64,000 nt of DNA from Agromyces sp. Root81 (GTDB taxonomy: Bacteria; Actinomycetota; Actinomycetes; Actinomycetales; Microbacteriaceae). Below, one piece after another: positions 17,892 through 26,334 of the stretch. The notes under the pieces were generated by a model. It saw nothing but the letters and a program-made list of their open reading frames with translations, ran no database searches and had not been told where the DNA came from. Every line of letters starts with the position of its first letter. Within the stretch, counting starts at the first letter, position 1. Position numbers and translations under genes: made by a program. The DNA is taken from the NCBI RefSeq assembly GCF_001429165.1, contig NZ_LMIR01000001.1, positions 518,875 through 582,874 of the forward strand, in the 5' to 3' direction.

Positions 17892-18377
17892 ATGAGCATC
17901 ACCGATGAAGATCTGGCTCACCTCGAGCGTGCCGTCGCCCTCGCGCGCGAAGCCGCGGCAGCCCGCGACGGGGCCTTCGGCTCCGTGCTCGTCGACGCCG
18001 CCGGCGTCGAGCGCTTCGCCGACCGCAACCGCGAGACCACGCTCGGCGACGAGACGCGGCATCCCGAGTTCGAGATCGCACGCTGGGCCGCGACGAACCT
18101 GACGGCCGCCGAGCGCGCCTCCGCCACCGTGTACACCTCGGGCGAGCACTGCCCGATGTGCTCCGCGGCGCATGCATGGGTGGGGCTCGGGCGGATCGTC
18201 TACGCGGCCTCCGCAGCCCAGATCGCCGAGTGGCGCCGGGAGGTCGGCATGGCGCCGTCTCCGGTCGCCGCACTTGCGATCACGTCCGTCGCACCGGGAC
18301 TCGTCGTCGACGGCCCCGTCGGAGCATTCGCCGACGAGCTCCGGTCGTTGCTCGTCGGCGACGCAGCCGCGCCCTGA
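17892..18377 (+). CDS. Nucleoside/base deaminase (CDA fold)
   Basis: A zinc-dependent deaminase of 161 residues from the cytidine/guanine deaminase superfamily. The zinc site is H57-P-E59 (HPEFEIARWA) and C87-P-M-C90 (GEHCPMCSAAHAWVG). Most family members have HAE and PCxxC; here Pro follows His, as in some guanine-deaminase-like proteins. FGSVLVDAAG is the first strand of the core. Substrate could be a purine base, tRNA adenosine or another amino-heterocycle; the size suits free-base deaminases better. Confidence 0.8.
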   Translation: MSITDEDLAHLERAVALAREAAAARDGAFGSVLVDAAGVERFADRNRETTLGDETRHPEFEIARWAATNLTAAERASATVYTSGEHCPMCSAAHAWVGLGRIVYAASAAQIAEWRREVGMAPSPVAALAITSVAPGLVVDGPVGAFADELRSLLVGDAAAP

Positions 18378-18503
18378 GCGGAGGCATCCGCCCTCGGCCG
18401 GTCGCGACCAGTGTCGGCGCGGGGCGATACGGTCGGTGGAGTCGGTCTCAGACCGCGGAGTGACGAGCGGTGTGCGCACGTCGAGTACCCGCATCGGGTG
18501 ACG

Positions 18504-19322
18504 ATGCACGCTCACCGAGAGGACCACCCCACCGCGATGAAGGGCGTCAACCATGCCACCAGCGGCGCCGCCGCGTGGATCGCCGTCACCGGCGCGATGC
18601 CGTACCTCTCGAGCGGCGCCTACCCGCTCGACCCCGTCGGCGTCGTCGCGGGATCCTTCATCTGCGCCGGTGCGGCGCTCCTGCCGGACGCCGACCACCA
18701 CAGCGCCACCATCGCCCAGTCGGTGCCCATCCTCGGCCGGCTCACCGCCGGTGCGGTCGGGGCGGTCGCCGGCGGGCATCGATACGGTGCGCATTCGCTC
18801 CTCGCCGCGGGCGCCGTCGGACTCGGTGCGTGGGCGCTGACGCTCCTGACCCTGACGACCGACCGCCTCGGCACGTTCTCCCTCGGCATGATGATCGGCT
18901 CCGCAGCGCTCATGTGCTTCGCCGTGAAGGCCCGGGGCATGGTGAACTCATGGCTGACGGCCTGGGCTCTCGGCGCTGCGTTCGGGCTGCTGCTCGTGCT
19001 GCTCGCACCCGACAGCGTCCACTGGTTCCCGGTCGCCGTCGTCGTCGGGTTCGTCGCGCACCTCGCCGGGGACTTCCTCACCACCGGCGGCCTGCCCGGG
19101 CTGCTCTGGCCGATCATGCCGCGCCCACCGAAGTTCCTGAGGCGGGCGCCGATCATCAGCAGCATCTGGCGTCCGAGCGGGCACGTCGCCCTGCCCGTGC
19201 TCGGCGACACCGGTTCGGTGCGGGAGGTGGCGCTCGGAACGGCCCTCGCGCTCTACGTGTTCATCGGGGTGGCACACGAGACCGTTCGCTGGTTCGGCAT
19301 CCACCCCGCGGCACTGCTGTAG
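18504..19322 (+). CDS. YdjM-like membrane-bound metal-dependent hydrolase
   Basis: A 272-residue polytopic membrane protein of the DUF457/YdjM group annotated as metal-dependent hydrolases. The metal-binding pattern is NHATSG near residue 15, LLPDADHHSATIAQ near 54 and GHRYGAHSLL near 85; several transmembrane helices follow. The catalytic role of the family is not established. The start could be ATG 18504 or ATG 18537 (MKGVNHATSG); both retain the whole domain. Convergent with the HxlR gene, 10 bp apart. Confidence 0.75.
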   Translation: MHAHREDHPTAMKGVNHATSGAAAWIAVTGAMPYLSSGAYPLDPVGVVAGSFICAGAALLPDADHHSATIAQSVPILGRLTAGAVGAVAGGHRYGAHSLLAAGAVGLGAWALTLLTLTTDRLGTFSLGMMIGSAALMCFAVKARGMVNSWLTAWALGAAFGLLLVLLAPDSVHWFPVAVVVGFVAHLAGDFLTTGGLPGLLWPIMPRPPKFLRRAPIISSIWRPSGHVALPVLGDTGSVREVALGTALALYVFIGVAHETVRWFGIHPAALL

Positions 19323-19332
19323 CAGCGGACCG

Positions 19333-20271
19333 TCAGACTCGGTTCGCCGACGCGGTGTGCAGATCGAAATGGACCGACGTGCGCACGAGCTCCTCGCCGC
19401 ATCTCGAGCACAGCAGCACCGGACGGAACGGCGAACCGCACGACGTGTGACGGATGGTCAGTTCATGGGCCGACCCGGGCGAGTACCAGCGCTGAGCCCA
19501 GTCGACGAGGATCGCGAAGACCGGGAAGAAGTCCATGCCCTTGGCCGTCAGTCGATACTCGCCCTCGGATGAGGGCGCGTGCAGTACCCCTGCCGCCACG
19601 AATCGGCGGAGCCGGTCGGACAGGATCGACTGGGCGATGCCGAGCTCGGCCTTGAAGCCGTTGAAGCGCCGCACGCCGAGGAAGGCCGCGGCGAGGATCG
19701 CGGTACTCCAGCGGTCGCCGAGGATCTCCATCGTCTCGGGGTAGTAGGAGAGCGCATCCGCCGGGGTGGCCGATTCCTTGGCCCGACGATGCAACCGCGG
19801 CACGCTGACCTTCGCGAACTCCGCCTCGGCACCGCGCTCAGCGGAAGTGTCACGGGCCGTGACCGGAGCGGTGTCGCACACGCCGCATCCGAGGATCGGG
19901 AGGGCCTCCTGCGCGCACACGTCGTGAATCAGCCTCGGAGCGTCGTCGGCACCGGCAACAGACACCTGCTCCCATCCCCAGATGGCGAGGAGCAGGCGCC
20001 AGAGCTCGAGCGCGCGAGGCGTGAGCATGTACTCCTCGCGCGTCCGGCCGTTGTCGTCGTACGGGACGCGCTCCATCAGCTCGGCTGCGACGAGATCGCG
20101 CAGGCGTGCGGCCAGCGTCGATTCACTCAGCCCGAGCTGTGCGCGCCAGTCGCCGAAGCGGCGAGTACGCGAGACGAAGGCCCGCTGCAGGATGAGCAGC
20201 GTCCAGCGGTCACCGAGGGTGAGGAGCGCGATTCCGATCGCACTCCCGCTGGTGGGGATGGTCGCCGTCAC
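19333..20271 (-). CDS. Tandem-domain HxlR-type regulator with two Cys-rich knuckles
   Basis: HxlR regulators are usually about 110-150 residues; this one has 312 because the winged helix is present twice. The first copy (ALLTLGDRWTLLILQRAFV to about residue 110) and the second (EILGDRWSTAILAAAFLGVR, about 180-265) are each followed by the same motif, His-x3-Cys...Cys-x2-Cys (IHDVCAQEALPILGCGVC and IRHTSCGSPFRPVLLCSRC), which suggests a zinc knuckle. It lies last in a minus-strand unit with the acyl-CoA ligase and flavin enzyme, and probably controls the divergent catabolic operons. Confidence 0.85.
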   Translation of the reverse strand: MTATIPTSGSAIGIALLTLGDRWTLLILQRAFVSRTRRFGDWRAQLGLSESTLAARLRDLVAAELMERVPYDDNGRTREEYMLTPRALELWRLLLAIWGWEQVSVAGADDAPRLIHDVCAQEALPILGCGVCDTAPVTARDTSAERGAEAEFAKVSVPRLHRRAKESATPADALSYYPETMEILGDRWSTAILAAAFLGVRRFNGFKAELGIAQSILSDRLRRFVAAGVLHAPSSEGEYRLTAKGMDFFPVFAILVDWAQRWYSPGSAHELTIRHTSCGSPFRPVLLCSRCGEELVRTSVHFDLHTASANRV

Positions 20272-20284
20272 TCCGTCAGCATAG

Positions 20285-21229
20285 TCAGCGCGCCCCGGCG
20301 AGCCCGGCCACCCGGTCCCAGGCCGCGCCGTATTCGATCACCAGTCGATCGACGATGTCCGCAGTGGTCTCGATCGCGTCGATGTTGTCGAGACCCTGAC
20401 CTGCGGCCCAGGTGTCCTTCCAGCGTCGGACGTTCGAGATCTCCGACGAGTAGTTCCGTGCGGTCGGGGCATCCGCGTCGGGGTCGATGCCGACCGCGGC
20501 GAGCGAGCCGCGCAGCCAGGACGCCGGGGTGCCGGTGATCGCGGCGGAGACGACGAGGTCGTCGATCGAGCTGCCCACGACCATCTGCTTGTGCCCCTCG
20601 ACGGCGATGCTCTCCTTCGTGGCGAGGAAGCGCGTGCCCATGTAGACGAGGTCGGCACCCGCAGCGACGGCGCCGGCGACGCCGGCCCCGGTCGCCACCC
20701 CTCCGCCGACGCACACCAGGCCGTCGAAGCTGTCACGCACCGCCGCGATGAACGGCAGCGGCGAGAGGTGTCCGGTGTGGCCACCGGCACCGGACGACAC
20801 GCACACGAGCCCGTCGGCCCCGGCATCGGCGGCCTTGCGGGCCAGCTTCAGCGAGACGACATCCGCGAGCACGAGGCCCCCGTAGGAATGCACGACGTCG
20901 ACGACCGGGCGTGGCGACCCCAACGCGGTGATGACGACCGGCGGGCGGTGCTTCGCCACCATCTCGAGGTCGGCGCCCAGGCGCGTGTTCGTGGAGTGGG
21001 TGATGAGGTTCAACGCCCACGGCGGCGCGTCCACCCCGGTGCCGAGTGCCGTCGTGATCTGCTCGAGCCAGTCGTCGAGCTCCTCGGCGGTGCGGCAGTT
21101 CGGCGTGGGGAACGAGCCGACGATGCCGGCGCGGCTCGCCGCGATGACCAGGTCGGGCCCCGAGACCAGGAACATCGGGGCGGCCACCACCGGCAGGCGC
21201 AGACGCTGGAGCAGTTCGGAGGGGGTCAT
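20285..21229 (-). CDS. NAD(P)H-dependent flavin oxidoreductase, nitronate monooxygenase-like
   Basis: A 314-residue TIM-barrel FMN protein of the NPD/nitronate monooxygenase family. LPVVAAPMFLVSGPDLVIAA is the first strand, CVSSGAGGHTGHLSPLPF the phosphate-binding region with the conserved His, and GGVATGAGVAGAVAAGADL the second flavin loop. Despite the name, many members act as enoyl or 2-nitropropane-type oxidoreductases. ATG at 21229 overlaps the ligase stop by 4 bp. Inside this lipid/aromatic cluster it may reduce or oxygenate an acyl-CoA intermediate; specific reaction unknown. Confidence 0.82.
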   Translation of the reverse strand: MTPSELLQRLRLPVVAAPMFLVSGPDLVIAASRAGIVGSFPTPNCRTAEELDDWLEQITTALGTGVDAPPWALNLITHSTNTRLGADLEMVAKHRPPVVITALGSPRPVVDVVHSYGGLVLADVVSLKLARKAADAGADGLVCVSSGAGGHTGHLSPLPFIAAVRDSFDGLVCVGGGVATGAGVAGAVAAGADLVYMGTRFLATKESIAVEGHKQMVVGSSIDDLVVSAAITGTPASWLRGSLAAVGIDPDADAPTARNYSSEISNVRRWKDTWAAGQGLDNIDAIETTADIVDRLVIEYGAAWDRVAGLAGAR

Positions 21230-22839
21230 GTCGCGGGGAGCCTTTCGTCGGAGGCGCCGGAGAGCGGATGCTCCGCGGCGATGAGCTGCGCGGCGATGGC
21301 ACGGCGATCGATCTTGCCGGTGGCACCGAGCGGGAGCTCTGCGTGGAAGTGACACGATTTGGGCCGCTTGTGCGGCGCCAGGCCGGTGAGGCGATCGTCG
21401 AGGGCGGCCCGCTGCGACGCATCCAGGTCCGTGCCCGATGTCGTCGTGTACGCGAGGACGATCCGCTGCCCCCAACGCTCGTCGGGAAGACCGACCGCGA
21501 CGGCGTCGCGCAGGCCGGGACTCGACAGCACCGCCGACTCGATCTCACCGGGATAGACGTTGTATCCGCCGCTGATCAGCATGTTGTTCCTGCGGTCGGC
21601 GAGCACGAGACACCCGTCCACGACGACGCCGACGTCGCCCGTGAGGAGCGCAGCGCCATCGAAGGACTTGCCGAGGTCGGTGCGCTCATGGGCGTTCCAG
21701 TACCCGGGGGTCACCATGGGGCCGCTCACCGCGACTTCGCCGAGTTCCGGTTCATCGGCGCCCGCGCCGAGGGTTCCCCCATCCCTCCGGATCTCGATGC
21801 GCGCGTCGCCGACGATGTGCCCGGCGGACCCGAGCAGGTGCGGTTCGTCGCTCAACCCTCGGGCGTGATCATCGATGCCGAGCACGGTGAGCGGCGGAAT
21901 CGCCTCGACCAGGCCGTAGTACTGCACCAGCCGATGGGTGAGGAGCTCTGCTGCCCGTCGGATCTGCGCGGGCGGCATGGGCGCTCCGGCGTACGCGAGC
22001 ATCCTGACGCCCGCGAACGATCGGCGAGCAGACCCGGGAAGCCGCGTGAGCGCGTCGACCACGCTCGGCACGAGCGCGAGATGGGTGATCCCCTCCGCCG
22101 AGACGATGCCGGCGATCGCGCCGGGGTTCGGATGGTGCGCCATCACCTGCCGGGCGCCGAGGGCGAGCATCGGGAGGATGAAGAGACCGCTCGTATGGAT
22201 CGCCGGCCCCGCGTGCAGATAGGCCCCGACCTCGCCCGTCGGCTCGACGACGTGCTGGAGCATGGCCCGCATCGATGCCAGTCGCATGCGATGCGTGCGC
22301 AGCGCACCCTTGGGCTTGCCGGTCGTGCCCGAGGAGTAGGCCAGGCCGACCACGTCCTCCGGCTTCGCCGCGCCGAGACGCGCCCCTGGCGACCCGTCGG
22401 CGATCAGGTCCGCGATCACACCCTCGTCCGCGCGCACCGTGATCTCGCAGGTGACGTGCTCGGTGATGCGGGCACCATCGCCGCCCTGCAGGCGCCCGTC
22501 GGCGATGAGGGCTCGCGCGCCACTGTCGACACGGATGCCGCGCCACTCGCGCGGCCCGAGGCGCGGGTTCAGCGGCACCCTGACGAGCCCCGCGAGTGCC
22601 AATGCCATCTCGCTCACGAGCAGCTCGCAGCTGTTGGGCAGCGCCTCGAGCACCCGATCCCCCGGGCGGAGCCCGCTGCGCAGCAGGCCGTCGGCGAGGC
22701 GCCGTGCGCGCTCGCGGAGTTCGACGAATGTCAGCGCGCCCGCGGCGTCCTGCACGGCGAGCCGATCACCGTGGCGCCGGGCCGCGACGTCGAGCACGTC
22801 GCCGACGGTATTCGCTCCGTCCAGCACCGGTGTCGTCAT
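21226..22839 (-). CDS. AMP-dependent acyl-CoA synthetase (1)
   Basis: A 537-residue ANL-superfamily ligase that activates a carboxylic acid to its CoA thioester with ATP. AMP-binding motif SSGTTGKPKGALRTH, YYGLVEAIP, LTGDVGVV, DRRNNMLISGGYNVYP and the C-terminal catalytic Lys in GATGKIDRR are all present. First gene of a minus-strand unit with the flavin enzyme and the double HxlR regulator. It is divergent from the thiolase at 22878 across 38 bp that contain the shared motif. Substrate unknown. Confidence 0.88.
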   Translation of the reverse strand: MTTPVLDGANTVGDVLDVAARRHGDRLAVQDAAGALTFVELRERARRLADGLLRSGLRPGDRVLEALPNSCELLVSEMALALAGLVRVPLNPRLGPREWRGIRVDSGARALIADGRLQGGDGARITEHVTCEITVRADEGVIADLIADGSPGARLGAAKPEDVVGLAYSSGTTGKPKGALRTHRMRLASMRAMLQHVVEPTGEVGAYLHAGPAIHTSGLFILPMLALGARQVMAHHPNPGAIAGIVSAEGITHLALVPSVVDALTRLPGSARRSFAGVRMLAYAGAPMPPAQIRRAAELLTHRLVQYYGLVEAIPPLTVLGIDDHARGLSDEPHLLGSAGHIVGDARIEIRRDGGTLGAGADEPELGEVAVSGPMVTPGYWNAHERTDLGKSFDGAALLTGDVGVVVDGCLVLADRRNNMLISGGYNVYPGEIESAVLSSPGLRDAVAVGLPDERWGQRIVLAYTTTSGTDLDASQRAALDDRLTGLAPHKRPKSCHFHAELPLGATGKIDRRAIAAQLIAAEHPLSGASDERLPAT

Positions 22840-22844
22840 GATCG

Positions 22845-22860
22845 GTACTATAAGCGAAGT
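22845..22860 (+). promoter_or_regulatory. Putative operator/promoter motif in divergent intergenic region
   Basis: GTACTATAAGCGAAGT lies in the 38-bp space between the CoA ligase and the first thiolase. Its TATAAG could serve as a -10 box for the thiolase, with the mRNA starting about 20 bases before ATG and a strong AGGAGGTGA ribosome-binding site. A near-identical copy (14 of 16 bases) occurs in reverse orientation before the PaaN-type gene, so it is a good candidate operator for the double HxlR regulator. Confidence 0.55.
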
Positions 22861-22877
22861 TCTACAGGAGGTGATGC

Positions 22878-24077
22878 ATGACGACGACGTCTGCGGAACA
22901 GAACCACGCGTACATCCTCGATGCCGTCCGCACTCCGTTCGGGCGCTACCGCGGTTCTCTCTCGCGCATCCGGGTGGACGATCTCGCCGCGATCCCCGTG
23001 CGCGAGCTCGCTGAGCGCAACCCGGCGATCACGCTGGCCGGCATCGACGACGTGATCCTCGGCGATGCGAACGGCGCGGGCGAAGACAACCGCAACGTGG
23101 CGCGAATGGCCGTACTGCTGGCCGGCCTGCCCGTCACGACGCCCGCATCGACCGTCAACCGCCTGTGCGGTTCCGGCGCCGAATCCATCGTGCTCGCGGC
23201 ACGGGCGATTCGAGCCGGCGAGTCCGACCTCGTCATCGCCGGCGGAGTCGAGGGGATGAGCCGAGCGCCGCACGTGCTGGCGCCGATCGACGATCGACTG
23301 CCGGCGCACCCCGAGCTGATTCCCACGACCGTGGGCTGGCGGATGGTCAACCCGCTCTTCCCGGCGCCGTGGGTCACCTCGCTGGGTCGGTCGGCGGAGC
23401 TGATCGCCGAAGAGCTGGGGATCGATCGGGCAGCGCAGGACGACTGGGCGCTCCGATCCCACGCGCTCGCCGCCGAGGCCTGGAACACCGGCTTCCACGA
23501 CGGCCGGGTCGTCGAGACGGCAGGACTGCTGCGCGACGAGTGCCTCCGGCCCGACACGAGTGCCGCCGCGCTGGCGGCGCTGTCCTCCGCGTTCTCGGCA
23601 GGCGGCTCGGTCACGGCGGGCAACTCCTCGCCGCTGAGCGACGGCGCTGCGGCGACCCTGATCGCATCGGGGCGACGAGTGGCCGAATCCGGAACCAGAC
23701 CGCTCGCCCGCATCCTCGGCTCCGCCGTGGTCGGCGTCGACCCGGCGCGCTTCGCCCTGGCGCCCGTCGACGCCGTCGGGAAGCTCCTGCACCGACTGGG
23801 CCGCACCCTCGACGACGTCGCCGTCCTCGAGATCAACGAGGCCTTCGCCGCGGTGGTGCTCGCGTGCCTCCGGGAGCTCTCCCCACCCGCCACGGTGCAG
23901 GTCAACCCGAACGGCGGGGCCATCGCGCTGGGGCATCCGCTCGGCGCCTCCGCGACCCGCGCCCTCGTCGACTGCGCAGAGGCGGTCCGTGCACGCGGCG
24001 GCGGTATCGGCATCATGACGGCCTGCATCGGCGTGGGGCAGGGCATCGCCGTCGCGGTGGAGGTCGGCGATGAGTGA
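22878..24077 (+). CDS. Acetyl-CoA acetyltransferase / 3-ketoacyl-CoA thiolase (1)
   Basis: A complete thiolase of 399 residues. Nucleophile Cys in VNRLCGSGAES (about 94), NEAFA, the His in NGGAIALGHPLGASATR and the second Cys in MTACIGVGQG are all intact. It cleaves a 3-ketoacyl-CoA with CoA, or condenses acyl-CoAs. It leads a plus-strand unit with thioesterase, PaaN-type enzyme and carotenoid oxygenase. ATG follows a strong AGGAGGTGATGC ribosome site. Confidence 0.92.
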   Translation: MTTTSAEQNHAYILDAVRTPFGRYRGSLSRIRVDDLAAIPVRELAERNPAITLAGIDDVILGDANGAGEDNRNVARMAVLLAGLPVTTPASTVNRLCGSGAESIVLAARAIRAGESDLVIAGGVEGMSRAPHVLAPIDDRLPAHPELIPTTVGWRMVNPLFPAPWVTSLGRSAELIAEELGIDRAAQDDWALRSHALAAEAWNTGFHDGRVVETAGLLRDECLRPDTSAAALAALSSAFSAGGSVTAGNSSPLSDGAAATLIASGRRVAESGTRPLARILGSAVVGVDPARFALAPVDAVGKLLHRLGRTLDDVAVLEINEAFAAVVLACLRELSPPATVQVNPNGGAIALGHPLGASATRALVDCAEAVRARGGGIGIMTACIGVGQGIAVAVEVGDE

Positions 24078-24564
24078 CGATCGTGCACCGCGCCGCACAC
24101 CGGTGACCGTCGGAACGGGGCTCCCCGAGCCCGCCGAGCTGACGGCGCTGGGGGCCGGACGCCTCCCCGGCCTGCTGGGGATCGAGGTCACCGCCGTCGA
24201 AGCGGGGCGCATCGACGCGCGCATGGAGGTCACTCCTGCGGTGCTGGCCCCCAACGGCTACCTGCATGCCGCTTCGGTCGTGGCACTCGCCGACACCGCA
24301 TGCGGACTCGGATGCCGCCTGACGCTGCCGCCCGGAGCATCCGGGTTCACGACGGTCGAGCAGAAGACCTCGCACCTCGGCACCGCCCGCACCGGCATCG
24401 TGCGAACGGAGGCCGTGCTCGTGCACGGCGGGCGCCGCACGCAGGTGTGGGACGCCGAGGTCTTCGACGGGGCAGGCAAGCGCATCGCGCTGTACCGCTG
24501 CACGCAGCTGGTGCTGTGGCCGGAGCCGGACAGCGCGGAAATCGCCCCTTGCCCAGCGAGCTGA
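24070..24564 (+). CDS. PaaI-type hotdog thioesterase
   Basis: A 164-residue hotdog-fold protein like PaaI. LAPNGYLHAASVVALADTA is the long central helix with its preceding active-site loop, followed by FTTVEQKTSHLG and the final strand of the fold. PaaI thioesterases remove CoA from stalled aryl- or acyl-CoA intermediates. The start overlaps the thiolase stop by 8 bp. Co-location with a PaaN-type gene supports a role in an aromatic or terpenoid acyl-CoA pathway, but no other paa genes are here. Confidence 0.82.
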   Translation: MSDDRAPRRTPVTVGTGLPEPAELTALGAGRLPGLLGIEVTAVEAGRIDARMEVTPAVLAPNGYLHAASVVALADTACGLGCRLTLPPGASGFTTVEQKTSHLGTARTGIVRTEAVLVHGGRRTQVWDAEVFDGAGKRIALYRCTQLVLWPEPDSAEIAPCPAS

Positions 24565-24579
24565 CTTCTCTTATGGTAC
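24564..24579 (-). promoter_or_regulatory. Second copy of the shared motif, before the PaaN-type gene
   Basis: On the minus strand this reads GTACCATAAGAGAAGT, matching the copy at 22845-22860 in 14 of 16 bases. It begins at the last base of the thioesterase stop and ends 18 bp before the ATG at 24598, leaving room only for the ribosome-binding site AGAGGA. It suggests an internal regulated promoter for PaaN onward. Confidence 0.5.
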
Positions 24580-24597
24580 TTGCCAGAGGAGTTCTCA

Positions 24598-26316
24598 ATG
24601 AAGACGATCACCGCAGAACAGGCGTCGACCTGTTCGCCCGCCGAGCTCGCGACCCGACACCGCCGCCTGCTCGACGACGCCGTCCAGGCGGTCCGAACGC
24701 GTGCCGCGTTCAGCGCGTTCGCCGGCCGCGAGCCGTCCGGCCCGACGGGCGAAGAGGCGACCGCACGGTTCTCGGCGCAGCTCGAGACACCGCTGAACCT
24801 GCCGGGGCACGTCGGCGCCTCGACGCTGCAGACCGACGAGGTCTCGCCATGGACGAGGCTCCCCCTCGGCGTCAGCTACCCCCGCGCCGAGGCGACCGCG
24901 CTGCTCGAGCACGCCCAGCAGGCGCAGGCCCCGTGGAGCACGCGCACGATCGATGAGCGGGCCGGCATCTGCATCGAGATGATCGAGCGGATGTTCGCGG
25001 CCAACGTCGTGCTCGGACTCGCGGCGATGCACACGACGGGCCAGGGCCGGGGCATGAGCCAGTCCGGCAGCGGAACGAACGCGCTGGACCGGGGGCTCGA
25101 AGCCGTCGCCGCAGCGTGGCAGGTGCTGTCGCGCGTGCCGACCGCCGCCTCGTGGGAGCAGACGTTCGGCGCCGAGCTGGTCGCGCTGGAGAAGACCTAC
25201 CGCATCGTCCCGATGGGACCCGCACTCGTCGTCGCCTGCGCGAGCTTCCCCGCCTGGAACGTCTACCCCGCCGTGTTCGCGAACCTCATGGCGGGCAACC
25301 CCGTCATCGTCAAGCCGCATCCGTCGTCGGTGCTGCAGATGGCGCTCGCGGTCGAGATCATGCGCGAGACGCTGACCGGCGCGGGCTGCGCCGCCGACAC
25401 CGTCCAGCTCGCGGTCGACTCCGCAGCCGAACCGATCACGTCGGTCCTCGCCACCCACCCGACGGTGCGCATCGTCGACTTCACCGGCTCCGCCCGATAC
25501 GGCGCCTGGGTCGAGGACCACGCTCGTCAGGCACGCGTGTACAGCGAGACATCCGGGCTCAACGCCGTCGTGCTCGACTCGTTCACCGACTCGACCGCGG
25601 CGCTGCGCGCCATCGCCGGCGCGATCTCGCTGTTCTCGGCGCAGATGTGCACCGCGCCGCAGAACATCTACATCCCCGAGTCCGGCGTGCTCACGCCCGA
25701 GGGGGTCCTCTCCGCGGATGAGGTCGAACAGGGCCTGATCGCCGCCGTCGAGGCGATCGCCGAGAGCCCGCGTCGAGCCGCCGCAGTACTGGGTGCCATC
25801 CAGGCCGAGCGCACGATCGACGAGATCGCCGAGCTCACCACGACGCTGCGTGCACGGGCGCACGTGCTCAGCGAGCCTCGCACCTGGGACGCGCCCGGGT
25901 TCCCGCAGGCCCGCACCAGCACTCCCCTGATCGCACGGGTCTCCCTCGATGACGAAGCACTGTTCACGCACGAGTGCTTCGGCCCCGTCGTCTTCCTCAT
26001 CCGGGTCCCCGACGCGCGTACAGCGCTGCATCGCGCTGCCGCCGACGCCGCCGCCCACGGCGCGATCACGGCGTTCCTGTACTCCACCGATGAGCACCTG
26101 ATCGACGCCGCCGAGGAGGCCTTCGCGTCCGCCGGGGCATCGCTCACGATCAACGTCACGGGCGCGATGCCCATCAACTTCTCCGCCGCCTTCAGCGACT
26201 TCCATGTCTCCGGCCTCAACCCCGCAGGCACCGCCACGCTCACCGACGACGCGTTCGTCACCGGACGCTTCCGCGTCGTCCAATCCCGTCGCCCGCTGCG
26301 CCCGTCGCACAACTGA
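24598..26316 (+). CDS. PaaN-type aldehyde dehydrogenase family protein
   Basis: A 572-residue aldehyde dehydrogenase-superfamily protein of the stand-alone PaaN type (without the MaoC hydratase domain). IVPMGPALVVACASFPAWN and GNPVIVKPHPSSVLQM form the Rossmann cofactor site, VDFTGSARYGAWV the Glu/Gly region, and FSAQMCTAPQNIYIP the loop with the catalytic Cys. THECFGPVVFLIRV is the family C-terminal motif. It would oxidise an aldehyde or semialdehyde with NAD(P). ATG at 24598 with AGAGGA ahead is chosen over an upstream TTG at 24580. It precedes the oxygenase by 18 bp. Confidence 0.8.
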   Translation: MKTITAEQASTCSPAELATRHRRLLDDAVQAVRTRAAFSAFAGREPSGPTGEEATARFSAQLETPLNLPGHVGASTLQTDEVSPWTRLPLGVSYPRAEATALLEHAQQAQAPWSTRTIDERAGICIEMIERMFAANVVLGLAAMHTTGQGRGMSQSGSGTNALDRGLEAVAAAWQVLSRVPTAASWEQTFGAELVALEKTYRIVPMGPALVVACASFPAWNVYPAVFANLMAGNPVIVKPHPSSVLQMALAVEIMRETLTGAGCAADTVQLAVDSAAEPITSVLATHPTVRIVDFTGSARYGAWVEDHARQARVYSETSGLNAVVLDSFTDSTAALRAIAGAISLFSAQMCTAPQNIYIPESGVLTPEGVLSADEVEQGLIAAVEAIAESPRRAAAVLGAIQAERTIDEIAELTTTLRARAHVLSEPRTWDAPGFPQARTSTPLIARVSLDDEALFTHECFGPVVFLIRVPDARTALHRAAADAAAHGAITAFLYSTDEHLIDAAEEAFASAGASLTINVTGAMPINFSAAFSDFHVSGLNPAGTATLTDDAFVTGRFRVVQSRRPLRPSHN

Positions 26317-26334
26317 GATCCGAGGTCATCCGAC

